From Micromonospora cremea (GTDB lineage Bacteria > Actinomycetota > Actinomycetes > Mycobacteriales > Micromonosporaceae), in the NCBI RefSeq assembly GCF_900143515.1, contig NZ_FSQT01000002.1:4775501-4839500 (forward strand): 64,000 bases of DNA, read 5' to 3'. Positions 8,535 to 16,343 of the stretch are shown here, one piece after another (the first letter of the stretch is position 1; each line of letters begins with the position of its first letter). Position numbers and translations under genes: made by a program. The notes under the pieces are model-generated. The model did not search any database. It was not told the DNA's origin and saw only the letters and a program-made list of their open reading frames with translations.

Positions 8535-8549
8535 CACCGTCACTAGAAT
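8533..8549 (+). repeat. 17-bp direct repeat, copy 2 of 3
   Basis: CACACCGTCACTAGAAT, one mismatch from the copies at 7651 and 12929. It lies between the right end of cassette A and the left end of the next inverted-repeat-bounded segment. Confidence 0.75.
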
Positions 8550-8705
8550 GTCCTCCGTCGACTGATGTGCGACACGTGTCCGCCAACTGATCTGCGACAC
8601 CTCAGCACGCTGATCGCGGCATGTGCGGGCGTTACCGCGCAGTGGCCGATGGCGGGAGGTGCGAGTGTGACCCTGAGGGCGCGCAGCTGCGTCTCCCGCC
8701 GGGTG

Positions 8706-8734
8706 GATACCAGCATGTCTGACGTGCTGGTATC
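8706..8734 (-). terminator. Hairpin at the stop of the SHOCT gene
   Basis: GATACCAGCA (8706-8715) and TGCTGGTATC (8725-8734) form a perfect 10-bp stem with a nine-base loop. It overlaps the stop codon of the minus-strand gene ending at 8733. There is no U-tract, as is common for actinobacterial terminators. Confidence 0.6.
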
Positions 8735-9554
8735 AGGGGCCACCGAGCAGTTGCTGGCGAGCCGCAGCGAACTCCTCGTCGGTCAACTCGCCGCGTTGAT
8801 GCTGCCCGACCAGCACCGACAGTTGGGAAATCTGGCCGATGATCGGACGGGCTGCCCCAGCGACCGGCGCTGGCGCCGAGTCCCCCAGGTAATGAGTTGC
8901 TGGCGCCGAGTCGGCCAGGTAATGAGTTGCTGGCGCCGAGTCGGCCAGGTAATGAGTTGCTGGCGGCGGTGCCAGCTGTCTGACCGGACGGAAGAAGCGG
9001 TTGGCTGAGGGTCGCGCGAGCAGCACGACGACGACGATCAGGGCGAGCATCGCGAAGAGGGCAAAGCCGGCGCTGAGGTACTGATAGGCCGGCGGGTACG
9101 CGGCCGGCAACCGCTGGACGAACGTGTTAGTTCCGGAGGCGTCGCGGGTGAACGCGGACACGTAGAAGATTCCGCTGAAAGCGGGCGTACCAGCTTGACC
9201 CAGACCGCAGAAGCTGCACATCAGGGACAGACCGATCGCGATCCAGGCGATGATGCGGCCCGCGAAGTGCCCCGCACGCACTGAGGCCGCGATACCCAGT
9301 AGGACCAGTGCTGCCACGGCGGTGATCAACGCCGCGACGTAGGGCAATGCCGAGGCCAGTGGTTTGATAACGTCAAAGGCGCGTGGGTCGACTTCGGAGG
9401 TGTTCAGTGCCTCCCGCACACGGTCCGGGTACGCAGCTGCCCCAACGGCGACCGCCATCGCGTCTGCGAGATACCCGACGGCCACGACGGTCATCAGAGT
9501 CACTGCAATCGTTACTGACCGCGGCCGTCCACCGACCTTCGCCCGATCCACCAT
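8733..9554 (-). CDS. Membrane protein with four TM helices, decapeptide repeats and SHOCT tail
   Basis: 273 residues. Four hydrophobic segments (about residues 13-36, 68-90, 97-118 and 160-182) are followed by three tandem copies of PATHYLADSA and a C-terminal SHOCT-like helix pair (VGQHQRGELTDEEFAAARQQ). SHOCT domains often end actinobacterial membrane or phage-shock-like proteins, and their role is unclear. The overall arrangement resembles DUF4064-type proteins. ATG 9554 is well supported by GAAGGGAG nine bases upstream. The decapeptide repeats come from a 30-bp tandem DNA repeat and may vary in number between strains. Confidence 0.8.
   Translation of the reverse strand: MVDRAKVGGRPRSVTIAVTLMTVVAVGYLADAMAVAVGAAAYPDRVREALNTSEVDPRAFDVIKPLASALPYVAALITAVAALVLLGIAASVRAGHFAGRIIAWIAIGLSLMCSFCGLGQAGTPAFSGIFYVSAFTRDASGTNTFVQRLPAAYPPAYQYLSAGFALFAMLALIVVVVLLARPSANRFFRPVRQLAPPPATHYLADSAPATHYLADSAPATHYLGDSAPAPVAGAARPIIGQISQLSVLVGQHQRGELTDEEFAAARQQLLGGP
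8871..8965 (-). repeat. 30-bp tandem repeat, about three units
   Basis: Units at 8881-8910, 8911-8940 and 8941-8970 are nearly identical; the third decays in its last few bases, and a 10-base partial unit precedes the first. They lie in frame in the SHOCT protein gene and encode the PATHYLADSA repeats. Exact in-frame tandem units suggest replication slippage. Confidence 0.9.
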
Positions 9555-9731
9555 CGGCACTCCCTTCTCAACGGTTGCCGGTGACGCTAGCAGCGGCCGT
9601 CGATGGGACGCGATCGGCGCCTCGACACACTCTCGGCATAGAAAGACGTTCTGCGTGTCGATGCAGGACGTAGGAACGTCCCCCTGATGCGCTTGTCGGG
9701 CTTGGTGTCCCATCGCAGGAGGAGGACGTTC

Positions 9732-11085
9732 ATGGGTAACGGTAGCGGTGTGTCCCGGGGTGATCGCAACCGCAACGCGCGGCTTGCTCGGCTGCGGGCG
9801 TTGGTGCCGGTGACCAACGCGATCGTGGGGATCGACTTGGCCGACGCGAAGCAGATGGTCGTAGTCACCGATCACGACTCGAAAGTGTTGGCCCGTAAGA
9901 CATTCCGCTGCCGCGCCTGGAATCTCGGGGCAGTGTTGGACTGGGCCGCCGAGCGGGCCGCGGCGAAAGGCTGGGCGGGGGTGACGGTGGCGTGCGAGCC
10001 GACCGGGCACCGCTGGCGGGTCCTCGGCCAGCTCGCTGCGGACCGGGCGATGCCGTTCGTGTGCGTGCAGCCGATGCTGACCTCGTGGGCGCGGCGCAGC
10101 GAGGACCTGACCTCGGACAAAACCGATGAGAAGGACGCTGTGCTCATCGCTCGGCTGACCGCGCAGCTGCGCTGCTACGTGCCGGAGCCGATCGATGAGA
10201 CCTGGGGCCGGCTGCGGCATCTGGGCGCCCGCCGCGAACAGCTCATCATCGAGATGGTCAGCCAGGTCCAGCAGATTCGCGCCCTGCTCGAGTGTGTCTG
10301 GCCCGCCGCGCTCGATACCGCCAAGCAGCCGTTTCGGTCGGCGCACCTGGGCTGCAGCGATGACGGTGATCTGCCAGCGTGACGGCGGCGACCTCGCCCG
10401 CACCCGACGCCTCGGTGCGGCCCGGTTCGAGCAGGCCGTGCGCCGTGAGATCACCCGCCGCGGCGGGTGCAAACCCTCGCTGCGCATCCTGCGGCACCTG
10501 TTCACCGCCTTGGCCGACCCCACCGGGGTGATCGCCCACCGGCCCGGTGCACTGGAGCGGGTCGCGTTCCTGCTGCAGGACTGGCACACCGCCACCGACA
10601 AGCTCACCGACACCGAGACCCGGATGACCCGCGTCCTCGACGAGCTCAAGCTGACCGATCTGGCCACCTCCCTCCCCGGCCTATCGGCCGTCGGCGCCGC
10701 GGCGATCCTCGCCGAGACGGGTGACCCGAACCGGTTCGCCACCGCCCGCGCCCTGGTCAAGCACGCCGGCCTCGCACCGCGGGAGAAACTGTCCGGCACG
10801 TTCGTCGGCCGCACCAAACTCACCGGCCAGGGCCGACCCGCGCTGCGTCTGGCCGCCTGGCGGGCAGTCTGGGGCGCCCAGCGCAGCAATGCCGTCTATG
10901 CCGCCCGCTACCAGCATTTGACCACCCGGGAGACCAACAAGCTCACGGCGACCCAAGCCCAGACCGTCATCGCCGCGGCGATCCTGCGCCAGTTGCACGC
11001 CGTCATCACCACCGGACGAGCGTGGAACGCCGACATCGCCACCTACGGCAGCCACCACCGCAGGCAGGTGGCTCTAGCCGCCTGA
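9732..11085 (+). pseudogene. IS110 family transposase, frameshifted
   Basis: The N-terminal DEDD domain runs from ATG 9732 (VGIDLADAK, ACEPTG, SDKTDEKDA). The C-terminal Transposase_20 domain includes LPGLSAVGAAAILAETGDP and AGLAPREKLSGTF. Together they make a complete IS110 protein, but they lie in two frames. Continuity breaks at 10341-10344, where one extra C separates PFRSA from TWAAAMTV. Restoring one frame would give about 450 residues. I treat it as a pseudogene or a sequencing error; there is no slippery heptamer to suggest programmed frameshifting. Confidence 0.85.
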
Positions 11086-11365
11086 TTCTTCGTCGCGGCG
11101 TTCAAGCTGACGGCCGGGGCGAGCCCTACGCGGCATTGAGACACGCACTGTGACCTCGCCTGTCATCATGGGCAGCCCCGGCCCGTCGTCTCATCAACCC
11201 GATTACACGCTGCCGGGGACCAACCCCATCACCGCTATGCAGGGACAGACGACGGCCGAGGCACCGACCAGAAGCTTGACCAAAACGACTTACGCTGATG
11301 ACAGGACGTTTCGTCGGCGGCCAAACCTGCCGCCTCTAGATGAATGAGTCCGAAGTGCGGGCTGG

Positions 11366-12268
11366 TCAGTGGTCGTAGGCGATGAGTGATCGTTTGCTGG
11401 GTGCGCCGATGTTGGTGTTGTGCCAGATGCAGGTGGCCATCGCGAGGAGGCGCTGGCCGATACGGGCGTAGATGCCGCCGCGGGTACGAGATCCGTGGTG
11501 TTCCAGGCTGAGCTGGCCTTTGAGCGTGTCGAAGATCGCTTCGATCCATTGGCGCATGCGGAGCAGGCGCTGCTCGGCTGGGCTACTGGCCGGGTCGCTG
11601 GTGTTGCGGCGGGCGGGGCGGACCAGGTGCGCACCGAGGTCGTCGAGGAACGTCTCGAAGTCGGCGCCGGCGAAGCCCCGGTCGGCGAGGATGACCTGCC
11701 CGGCGTGGATCAGGTGGTGGTCGACTTCCAGAAGGGCGGCCATCACCTCGCGTTCGCCGAATTTCGGATTCGCCAGGCACCAGGTCACCGGCATCCCTTC
11801 GACGGTGGTGACCAGATATAGGCGCATGCCCCAGAAGTAGCGCGAGTGGCTGGCGCAGTAGCCGTACCCGGCGTCGCCGGCCAGGTCGGAGCGTTTGGCG
11901 GTCTCCCTGGACGTGCCGCACGGCACCGGGGTGGAGTCGATCAGCCGCAGGATCGGCACCCCGGTCGTGGTGACTTCGGCTAGGCGCCGGATCGCCTCGG
12001 CGATCAGTGGGCCGGCCGCGCGCAGCCGTTTGCCGTACCCGGACTGGTCGGGGATGTAGGGGAACAGATGGCGCAGGTGCTTGCGGGCATAGCGGATCCA
12101 GTGCCGCTCGCGCGGGAAGTCGAGCAGGACCTGGGCAATTGCCAGGCACAGCAGCTCGGCGTCCGACAGCAGCGGCGGGCGTCCGATCCGGCGACGCCCG
12201 ATGACGTGATCGTCGCAGAACACGTAGAGTGCCGTGAGAAGGGTGTCAAGGTTCGCTGTCACACGCAA
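11366..12268 (-). CDS. IS982 family transposase
   Basis: 300 residues, intact DDE enzyme. Landmarks are GRPPLLSDAELLCLAIAQVL, the first Asp in LRLIDSTPVPCG, RYFWGMRLYLVTTVEG, the second Asp in VILADRGFAGADFE, and the final Glu in WIEAIFDTLKGQLSLE. The C-terminus SKRSLIAYDH matches the usual end of actinobacterial IS982 transposases. GTG 12268 is the start. The last codons and stop lie inside the terminal inverted repeat. All three catalytic residues are present, so this copy could be active. Confidence 0.93.
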   Translation of the reverse strand: MRVTANLDTLLTALYVFCDDHVIGRRRIGRPPLLSDAELLCLAIAQVLLDFPRERHWIRYARKHLRHLFPYIPDQSGYGKRLRAAGPLIAEAIRRLAEVTTTGVPILRLIDSTPVPCGTSRETAKRSDLAGDAGYGYCASHSRYFWGMRLYLVTTVEGMPVTWCLANPKFGEREVMAALLEVDHHLIHAGQVILADRGFAGADFETFLDDLGAHLVRPARRNTSDPASSPAEQRLLRMRQWIEAIFDTLKGQLSLEHHGSRTRGGIYARIGQRLLAMATCIWHNTNIGAPSKRSLIAYDH

Positions 12269-12346
12269 ACAGTGACACCCTTCGCCGTGCGGTCAAGCGA
12301 GTCGAGGGTCGCCGGACGGGTCACGATGCCGACTATGATCATCTCC

Positions 12347-12838
12347 ATGACCACCGCTCTCGTACTGATCGACCTGATGCCGCGAATCATCGCTCTGCCT
12401 GTTGCCCCGCACTCCGGCCAACAGGTTCTTGAACGGTGCGGTCGGCTGGCCAAGGCGTTCCGCGCGAATGATCATCCGGTGGTTCTGGTCCGGGTGGAGC
12501 GGCCGAACGTGTCCGAGCAGCCACCCGGCAGTGACTTCGCCGATGGCCTGGTCCAACCCGACGACATTGTGGTGGTCAAGCGCACCATCGGGGCATTCCA
12601 CAACACCGACCTGCACGACCAGTTACAGAGTCGTGGGGTGAACACACTGGTCCTCGCTGGGCTGGTCACCACGATGGGGGTGGAGTCCACGGCGCGGGCG
12701 GCCAGCGACTACGGCTACGAGTTGGAGTTCGTCGCCGACGCGATGTCCGGCCTCGCCGCCGAGGAACACAAATTCACCATCGAGAAGATCTTTCCTCGGT
12801 TCGGCAAGGTGCAGAACACTGACGCCTACGACCACTGA
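12347..12838 (+). CDS. Isochorismatase-like protein lacking the catalytic Cys (IS passenger)
   Basis: 163 residues with the cysteine-hydrolase fold: Asp in ALVLIDLMPR, Lys in IVVVKRTIGAFHNTDL, and the usual GxxTxxC segment as GLVTTMGVESTAR. The position of the nucleophilic Cys is Gly (MGV). Members with this variant are known, so it is probably not a classical isochorismatase; binding or another reaction is possible. A second in-frame ATG at 12335 is an alternative start. The final residues AYDH and the stop codon come from the IS terminal repeat, which suggests that the native C-terminus was replaced on capture. Confidence 0.82.
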   Translation: MTTALVLIDLMPRIIALPVAPHSGQQVLERCGRLAKAFRANDHPVVLVRVERPNVSEQPPGSDFADGLVQPDDIVVVKRTIGAFHNTDLHDQLQSRGVNTLVLAGLVTTMGVESTARAASDYGYELEFVADAMSGLAAEEHKFTIEKIFPRFGKVQNTDAYDH

Positions 12839-12928
12839 CCAGCCCGCACTTCGGACTCATTCATCTAGGTCGCTGGATCTGTCGCACCTCAGTTGGCGGA
12901 CACGTGTCGCGGATCTGTTGTCGGATCA

Positions 12929-12945
12929 CACACCGTCACCAGAAT
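12929..12945 (+). repeat. 17-bp direct repeat, copy 3 of 3
   Basis: CACACCGTCACCAGAAT, identical to 7651-7667, lying just outside the right inverted repeat of segment C. Confidence 0.75.
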
Positions 12946-13569
12946 CCCCGTGAGAACTTTCTGTACGTCTTCAAGGCGGCCCGCAACGGGCCGCACGCGC
13001 CGCCGCGAGGGCGCGCGCCGGCCGCTGCCGCTGTCGCTCTGCGGCCGTCACGCCGGACGCCCGGCGGCCGGCGCGGACAGCGGGTAGCCCGGAGGGCCGC
13101 CGCAGAACGACAGCCCGTTGACCGGTGGTGTGGTGGGCCGCCAGCCGGCCGGGCCGCGCGGCCAGCACCGCGCGGCGTAGCGGAGCGCACGCCGCCGCGT
13201 CGGCGAGCTAGCGGCGGTCGCGGGGTTGCGGTTAGGGCTGCCTCCGGCGGGGGCGCTCCGGCTCCAGGATGGCCGGGGCTCCGTCGGCCGGTCACGGTCC
13301 CTGGGTGGCCCCGCGCCATCCCGCCTGCCATCGACCAGGGCAAGCCGAGCAGACCACCGCCCGACCCGCCAGCCTTCGAACCTGCGTCAAGGTCGTCTTG
13401 ACCTGGCGGGCCGGGCGGGGCCCGCTCCGCCAAGAGGGCGGGTCGACGGCACACCGGATGGCGCGGGGCCATTTGAGACCGGGGCATGCCTACTGCTAGC
13501 GATCAGGAGGAGCTAGATCTGGACTAAGAGTCGACCCCCAGCCAGCCGGGTCCCCGCGGAACTCACTCG
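12946..13569. other. Very GC-rich stretch without a supported gene
   Basis: About 620 bases are extremely G+C rich. Open frames exist on both strands only because stop codons are rare at this composition. They are dominated by Arg, Pro, Ala and Gly, with no recognisable motif and no good ribosome-binding site. It may be decayed plasmid- or element-derived DNA. Confidence 0.5.
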
Positions 13570-14011
13570 TCAGCTGCGCGTTCGGCGCAGCCAGTCCTGG
13601 GTGAGCGACCGCAGCAGCGCGGGTTGTTCGAACGGCAGGTAGTGCCCGGCCGTGTCAATCACGGTGAAGGTGCCTCGGGGATAGTGGCGCATGGAGCGGA
13701 ACTGGTCGAAATAGCCGACTATCCCGTCCTGTCGGCCGGTGATCACGCTGACCGGACCGCCGAAGACGATGTCGGCATCCTCGTCGGGAAGCGCGAAGTC
13801 CGGGCCCCCTCGCAGATCTTCCTGGAACTTCTCATCGCCAGGCCCGCCGGAGTCCAGGGCCGCGAGCAGCGTCGCGACGACAGCCGACGTGCGATGACCC
13901 AAAGCCATGTCAAGGTGTGCGCGCAGTTCGGCGGGGGCACCGTCCAGCCAACCCGTGGGCGCTTCGGGCGGCTCAAACTCAGGCAGGTCCCGGCCTTCTC
14001 GCGAAATTTTG
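13570..14011 (-). pseudogene. Alpha/beta hydrolase, N-terminally truncated
   Basis: Only the C-terminal half of an alpha/beta hydrolase remains: a lid region, the acid strand SVITGRQDGIVGYFDQF (Asp in GRQD), and the catalytic His in VIDTAGHYLPFEQPALL. The nucleophile elbow is missing. Homology ends where the 565-bp direct repeat begins at 14012, so that repeat's arrival or duplication removed the 5' part. The frame runs on into the repeat but without family sequence. Confidence 0.75.
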
Positions 14012-14576
14012 GTGGTCCCTACCCGAGTGCAAAGATGCCTCGCGACCAGGAGCCTCGGTCGACCGGCGTCAGGCGCCCGGAGCGATCGCGCAGGCTGAGA
14101 CGCAGACCCAGGTGCCCTCACGCTTCTGGTACACGTCCGTGTACAGAGCTTCCTGCTCCGCGCCGTCCGCGATCATGGTGTATGAGGCGCGGCCGTGGAT
14201 CAGAGCAACGTCGCCGAGGATGCGGATCTTGGCCTCGCGCAGCGCGAGATCCTTGAAAGGGCGCGGGTTAGCGATGTACTCGAGGTACTCGTCGCGGTTG
14301 CGGGTGACACCCGGTGTCTGCACGATGAAATCTTCAGCAAGAAACTCACTGAAGCGCTTGGCATCGCTGGCCTGGTCCGCATTGTTGTAGTCAAGGTTGA
14401 GCTGCTCGAGAATCGCCAGGTCTTCGGTGGACTGCTTGGTGTCATTCATTTTCTTGCTCCTTCTGTGTGTGGTTCGACGTTTGCTGTAGGTGGGCACAAC
14501 GAACGGCGTTATGGCCCGAGTGTTTAGTGTCGGTTCGCGGCGCCGTCCTAGCAACGACGTCGCGATCTCGCTCGTT
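14012..14576. repeat. 565-bp direct repeat, left copy
   Basis: Matches 18420-18984 in the same orientation with five mismatches. It contains one complete SnoaL-like gene and its upstream region. The two copies bracket 3.8 kb with five minus-strand genes, so recombination between them could delete or circularise that block. Confidence 0.95.
14069..14449 (-). CDS. SnoaL-like / NTF2-fold protein, copy 1
   Basis: 126 residues from ATG 14449, with a strong AGAAGGAGC ribosome-binding site. The sequence ILEQLNLDYNNADQASDAKR, FLAEDFIVQTPGVTRNRDEYL, and RILGDVALIHGRASYTMIADG fits the cone-shaped alpha+beta barrel of the DUF4440/SnoaL superfamily, which includes small isomerases, cyclases and non-enzymatic binders. 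It has a duplicate at 18477-18857 that differs by four residues (Gln/Leu, Asn/Lys, Ala/Val, Tyr/His). No catalytic role can be assigned. Confidence 0.85.
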   Translation of the reverse strand: MNDTKQSTEDLAILEQLNLDYNNADQASDAKRFSEFLAEDFIVQTPGVTRNRDEYLEYIANPRPFKDLALREAKIRILGDVALIHGRASYTMIADGAEQEALYTDVYQKREGTWVCVSACAIAPGA

Positions 14577-14857
14577 TCTCGACGCCGTCCCGCCGCAGCC
14601 CGCTCCGGTCCGCGTGGTGTGACGCCGAGGGGCGGTGTAGCTAAGGATGGTGAGCCGACGAGGCGCCAAGTCGGCCCAGGGTGAATGTCCCCAGCGAGCC
14701 CGATAGAAGATACGCATGAGATGCGGCCCGCCGGGCACTATCGTACAACAGGGATCTGCTGCAGGAACGGATCTGTTGAACGAAGGGTTGATGGCTTCAC
14801 CGGTCCCGGTTCGGCCGCAGCGCGTGCCGATGCGTGGGCGGTTCGGCCGCGGAGTCG

Positions 14858-15805
14858 TCAGTGGACGCGGTGGTCCTGGATCGTGATACGCGGGCCGAAT
14901 CGGGGTTTGCGGAATCCGCTGGCGCCGATGAGCCGCACGATTCGCTGCCGGTGCCCACGCCACGGCTCGAGCAGCTCGAGCATCCCGTCATCGTCGACGG
15001 GGCTGCCGGTGAGCGCCCAGCCGACCTCCTTTGCGAGGTTGTAGTCGCCGACGCTCACCGAATCCGGATCGCCGTGGGACCGCTGGGTGGTTTCGGCCGC
15101 TGTCCACACGCCGACGCCGGGGATGCTGCGCAGACCGGCGCCGACGCGCTCATCGCCGGAGTCGAGACTTGCCAGACGATCCACGGAGGCGGCGACTCTG
15201 CTCGCGGCGATGGCTGTGCGGGACTGTGACGGCTGTACACCGGCCCGGTGCCAGGCCCAGGATGGGATGAGGCTCCACTCCTGCGCGCTCGGCGTGACTC
15301 GCAGGCCGTGCGGTGCCGGTCCCGGCGGGGCAGAGCCGTAGCGGACGACGAGGTAGCGCCAGGAATGGTGCGCCTGCCGACCGGTCGTCTTCTGCCCGAG
15401 GATGGCAGCGACGAGCGCGGAGAACACGAGTCCAGTTCGAGTGAGGTGCAGGCCGAAACACCGGCGGCGTACCTCAGCGAGCCGCGCGTGACCGGAGAGG
15501 TCGAGCCCGCTCCAGTCGTCGCGCGCGCCAAGCAAATCCGGCACGGACGTTCGCGCCCACTCGGCGCCGTCTCCCCACGCCCGGATCCGGAACGCACCCC
15601 GATCCGCACCCGCCCCCATCTGAACGTGCAGCGTCGCGGGGCCGTCGGGGGTGCGCACCGCGCGCCAGAACCCATCCGGCGTTGAGAGGAACGTGGGGTC
15701 GCCGTTACCGGAGAAGAGCGGCCGCACCGTCGCCCGCAGGTCCACCTCGTGGCGAGGCCGGTACACGTCCTCGTGGACGAACTCGGGGTCCGCGTCGAGG
15801 GGCAT
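14858..15805 (-). CDS. DNA-3-methyladenine glycosylase-like HhH-GPD protein
   Basis: 315 residues. The helix-hairpin-helix LRSIPGVGVWTAAET is followed by VSVGDYNLA, whose Asp is the catalytic residue of the HhH-GPD base-excision glycosylases. The N-terminal half is an AlkA-like domain. It should excise alkylated bases. ATG 15805 is the preferred start; a TTG at 15838 would overlap the upstream acetyltransferase stop. Same orientation as its neighbours, 29 bases downstream of an acetyltransferase, probably one operon. Confidence 0.82.
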   Translation of the reverse strand: MPLDADPEFVHEDVYRPRHEVDLRATVRPLFSGNGDPTFLSTPDGFWRAVRTPDGPATLHVQMGAGADRGAFRIRAWGDGAEWARTSVPDLLGARDDWSGLDLSGHARLAEVRRRCFGLHLTRTGLVFSALVAAILGQKTTGRQAHHSWRYLVVRYGSAPPGPAPHGLRVTPSAQEWSLIPSWAWHRAGVQPSQSRTAIAASRVAASVDRLASLDSGDERVGAGLRSIPGVGVWTAAETTQRSHGDPDSVSVGDYNLAKEVGWALTGSPVDDDGMLELLEPWRGHRQRIVRLIGASGFRKPRFGPRITIQDHRVH

Positions 15806-15834
15806 GATGTGAGCGTAGAGTCGGCGAGGGTAGC

Positions 15835-16314
15835 TCAACCGAGGTCGCGTTCGAACGCGGCGAGATGCTCGTCGTCCTGGCCTCCCGCGGGTTCGTGCTT
15901 GGGGTACGCGCCGGAGCCGGGATGGATCTTATCGATGAGGTCGGTGTACTCCGGGTTGCGGGCAATGAATTCACCCACGACCGGGCAGATGATAGTGATT
16001 TTCTTCCCGCTCTCGCGGATCTCTTTTAGGACGCGAGAGACGAGTTCCGTGGCTACCCGATGGTTGCGGTAGGCGGGATCGACCCAGGTCGTCAGCAGAA
16101 CGACACGGCCGCCCACGAACCGGTACGGGAGTTCGGCGATCGCTTCGGCACCGAGGGTGGCGACCCATCGCCCGTGCTCCGCGTCGTTGATGACATCGAG
16201 CTCCCAGCTGGACTCCACCTCGCTAAGACCTGACTTGTTTAAAGCGGCGATGATCGCCGCGTTGTTCTCTTCGCGGGCGACCGCCTCGGCCTCGAGATTG
16301 ATCGTCATCGTCAC
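15835..16314 (-). CDS. GCN5-like acetyltransferase of the short (YjdJ/CG) type
   Basis: 159 residues. The C-terminal half carries the compact acetyltransferase core: TTWVDPAYRNHRVATELVSR, then KKITIICPVVGEFIARNPEY, typical of the small Acetyltransf_CG group that binds acetyl-CoA through a Cys-containing strand. GTG 16314 or ATG 16308 starts it. It is followed by a paralogue upstream (16344-16802) and the glycosylase downstream; the three probably form one transcript. Confidence 0.82.
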   Translation of the reverse strand: MTMTINLEAEAVAREENNAAIIAALNKSGLSEVESSWELDVINDAEHGRWVATLGAEAIAELPYRFVGGRVVLLTTWVDPAYRNHRVATELVSRVLKEIRESGKKITIICPVVGEFIARNPEYTDLIDKIHPGSGAYPKHEPAGGQDDEHLAAFERDLG

Positions 16315-16343
16315 ACTTTCTGTCGGTGAGCTAATAGGTGGGT

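Larger units (their letters stand above)
11340..12864 (-). mobile_element. IS982 element with isochorismatase-like passenger
   Basis: A perfect 45-bp inverted repeat (11336-11380 and 12824-12868, including the palindromic CTAG edges) bounds a 1.5-kb unit flanked by CTAG. It holds an intact IS982 transposase on the minus strand and an isochorismatase-like gene on the plus strand, converging outward: each gene's stop codon lies inside one inverted repeat. Because the repeats are identical, both proteins end in the same residues AYDH. That ties the passenger gene physically to the element. Confidence 0.85.
8568..12910. mobile_element. Inverted-repeat-bounded segment C
   Basis: 8568-8599 and 12880-12910 form a 31-bp inverted repeat with two mismatches (core GACACGTGTCCGCCAACTGA, with a second TGCGACA half-site on the inner side). 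This terminus is unrelated in sequence to cassette A but has the same two-half-site design. The segment contains a SHOCT membrane protein gene, a frameshifted IS110 and an IS982 element. If the two ISs are later arrivals, the original unit was a cassette with one cargo gene. The 17-bp repeat lies outside both ends. Confidence 0.55.

Noticed and set aside
8871-8965. 30-bp repeats considered as a CRISPR array
   Set aside because: Units are contiguous with no spacers and lie in frame inside a protein gene.
9687-11085. Programmed ribosomal frameshift in the IS110 gene
   Set aside because: IS110 family normally uses a single frame and no slippery heptamer is visible at 10341; treated as indel.
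12904-13487. Open frames of 165 and 183 codons in both strands
   Set aside because: They overlap antisense, consist mostly of Arg/Pro/Gly/Ala, and lack ribosome-binding sites; they are products of very high GC.
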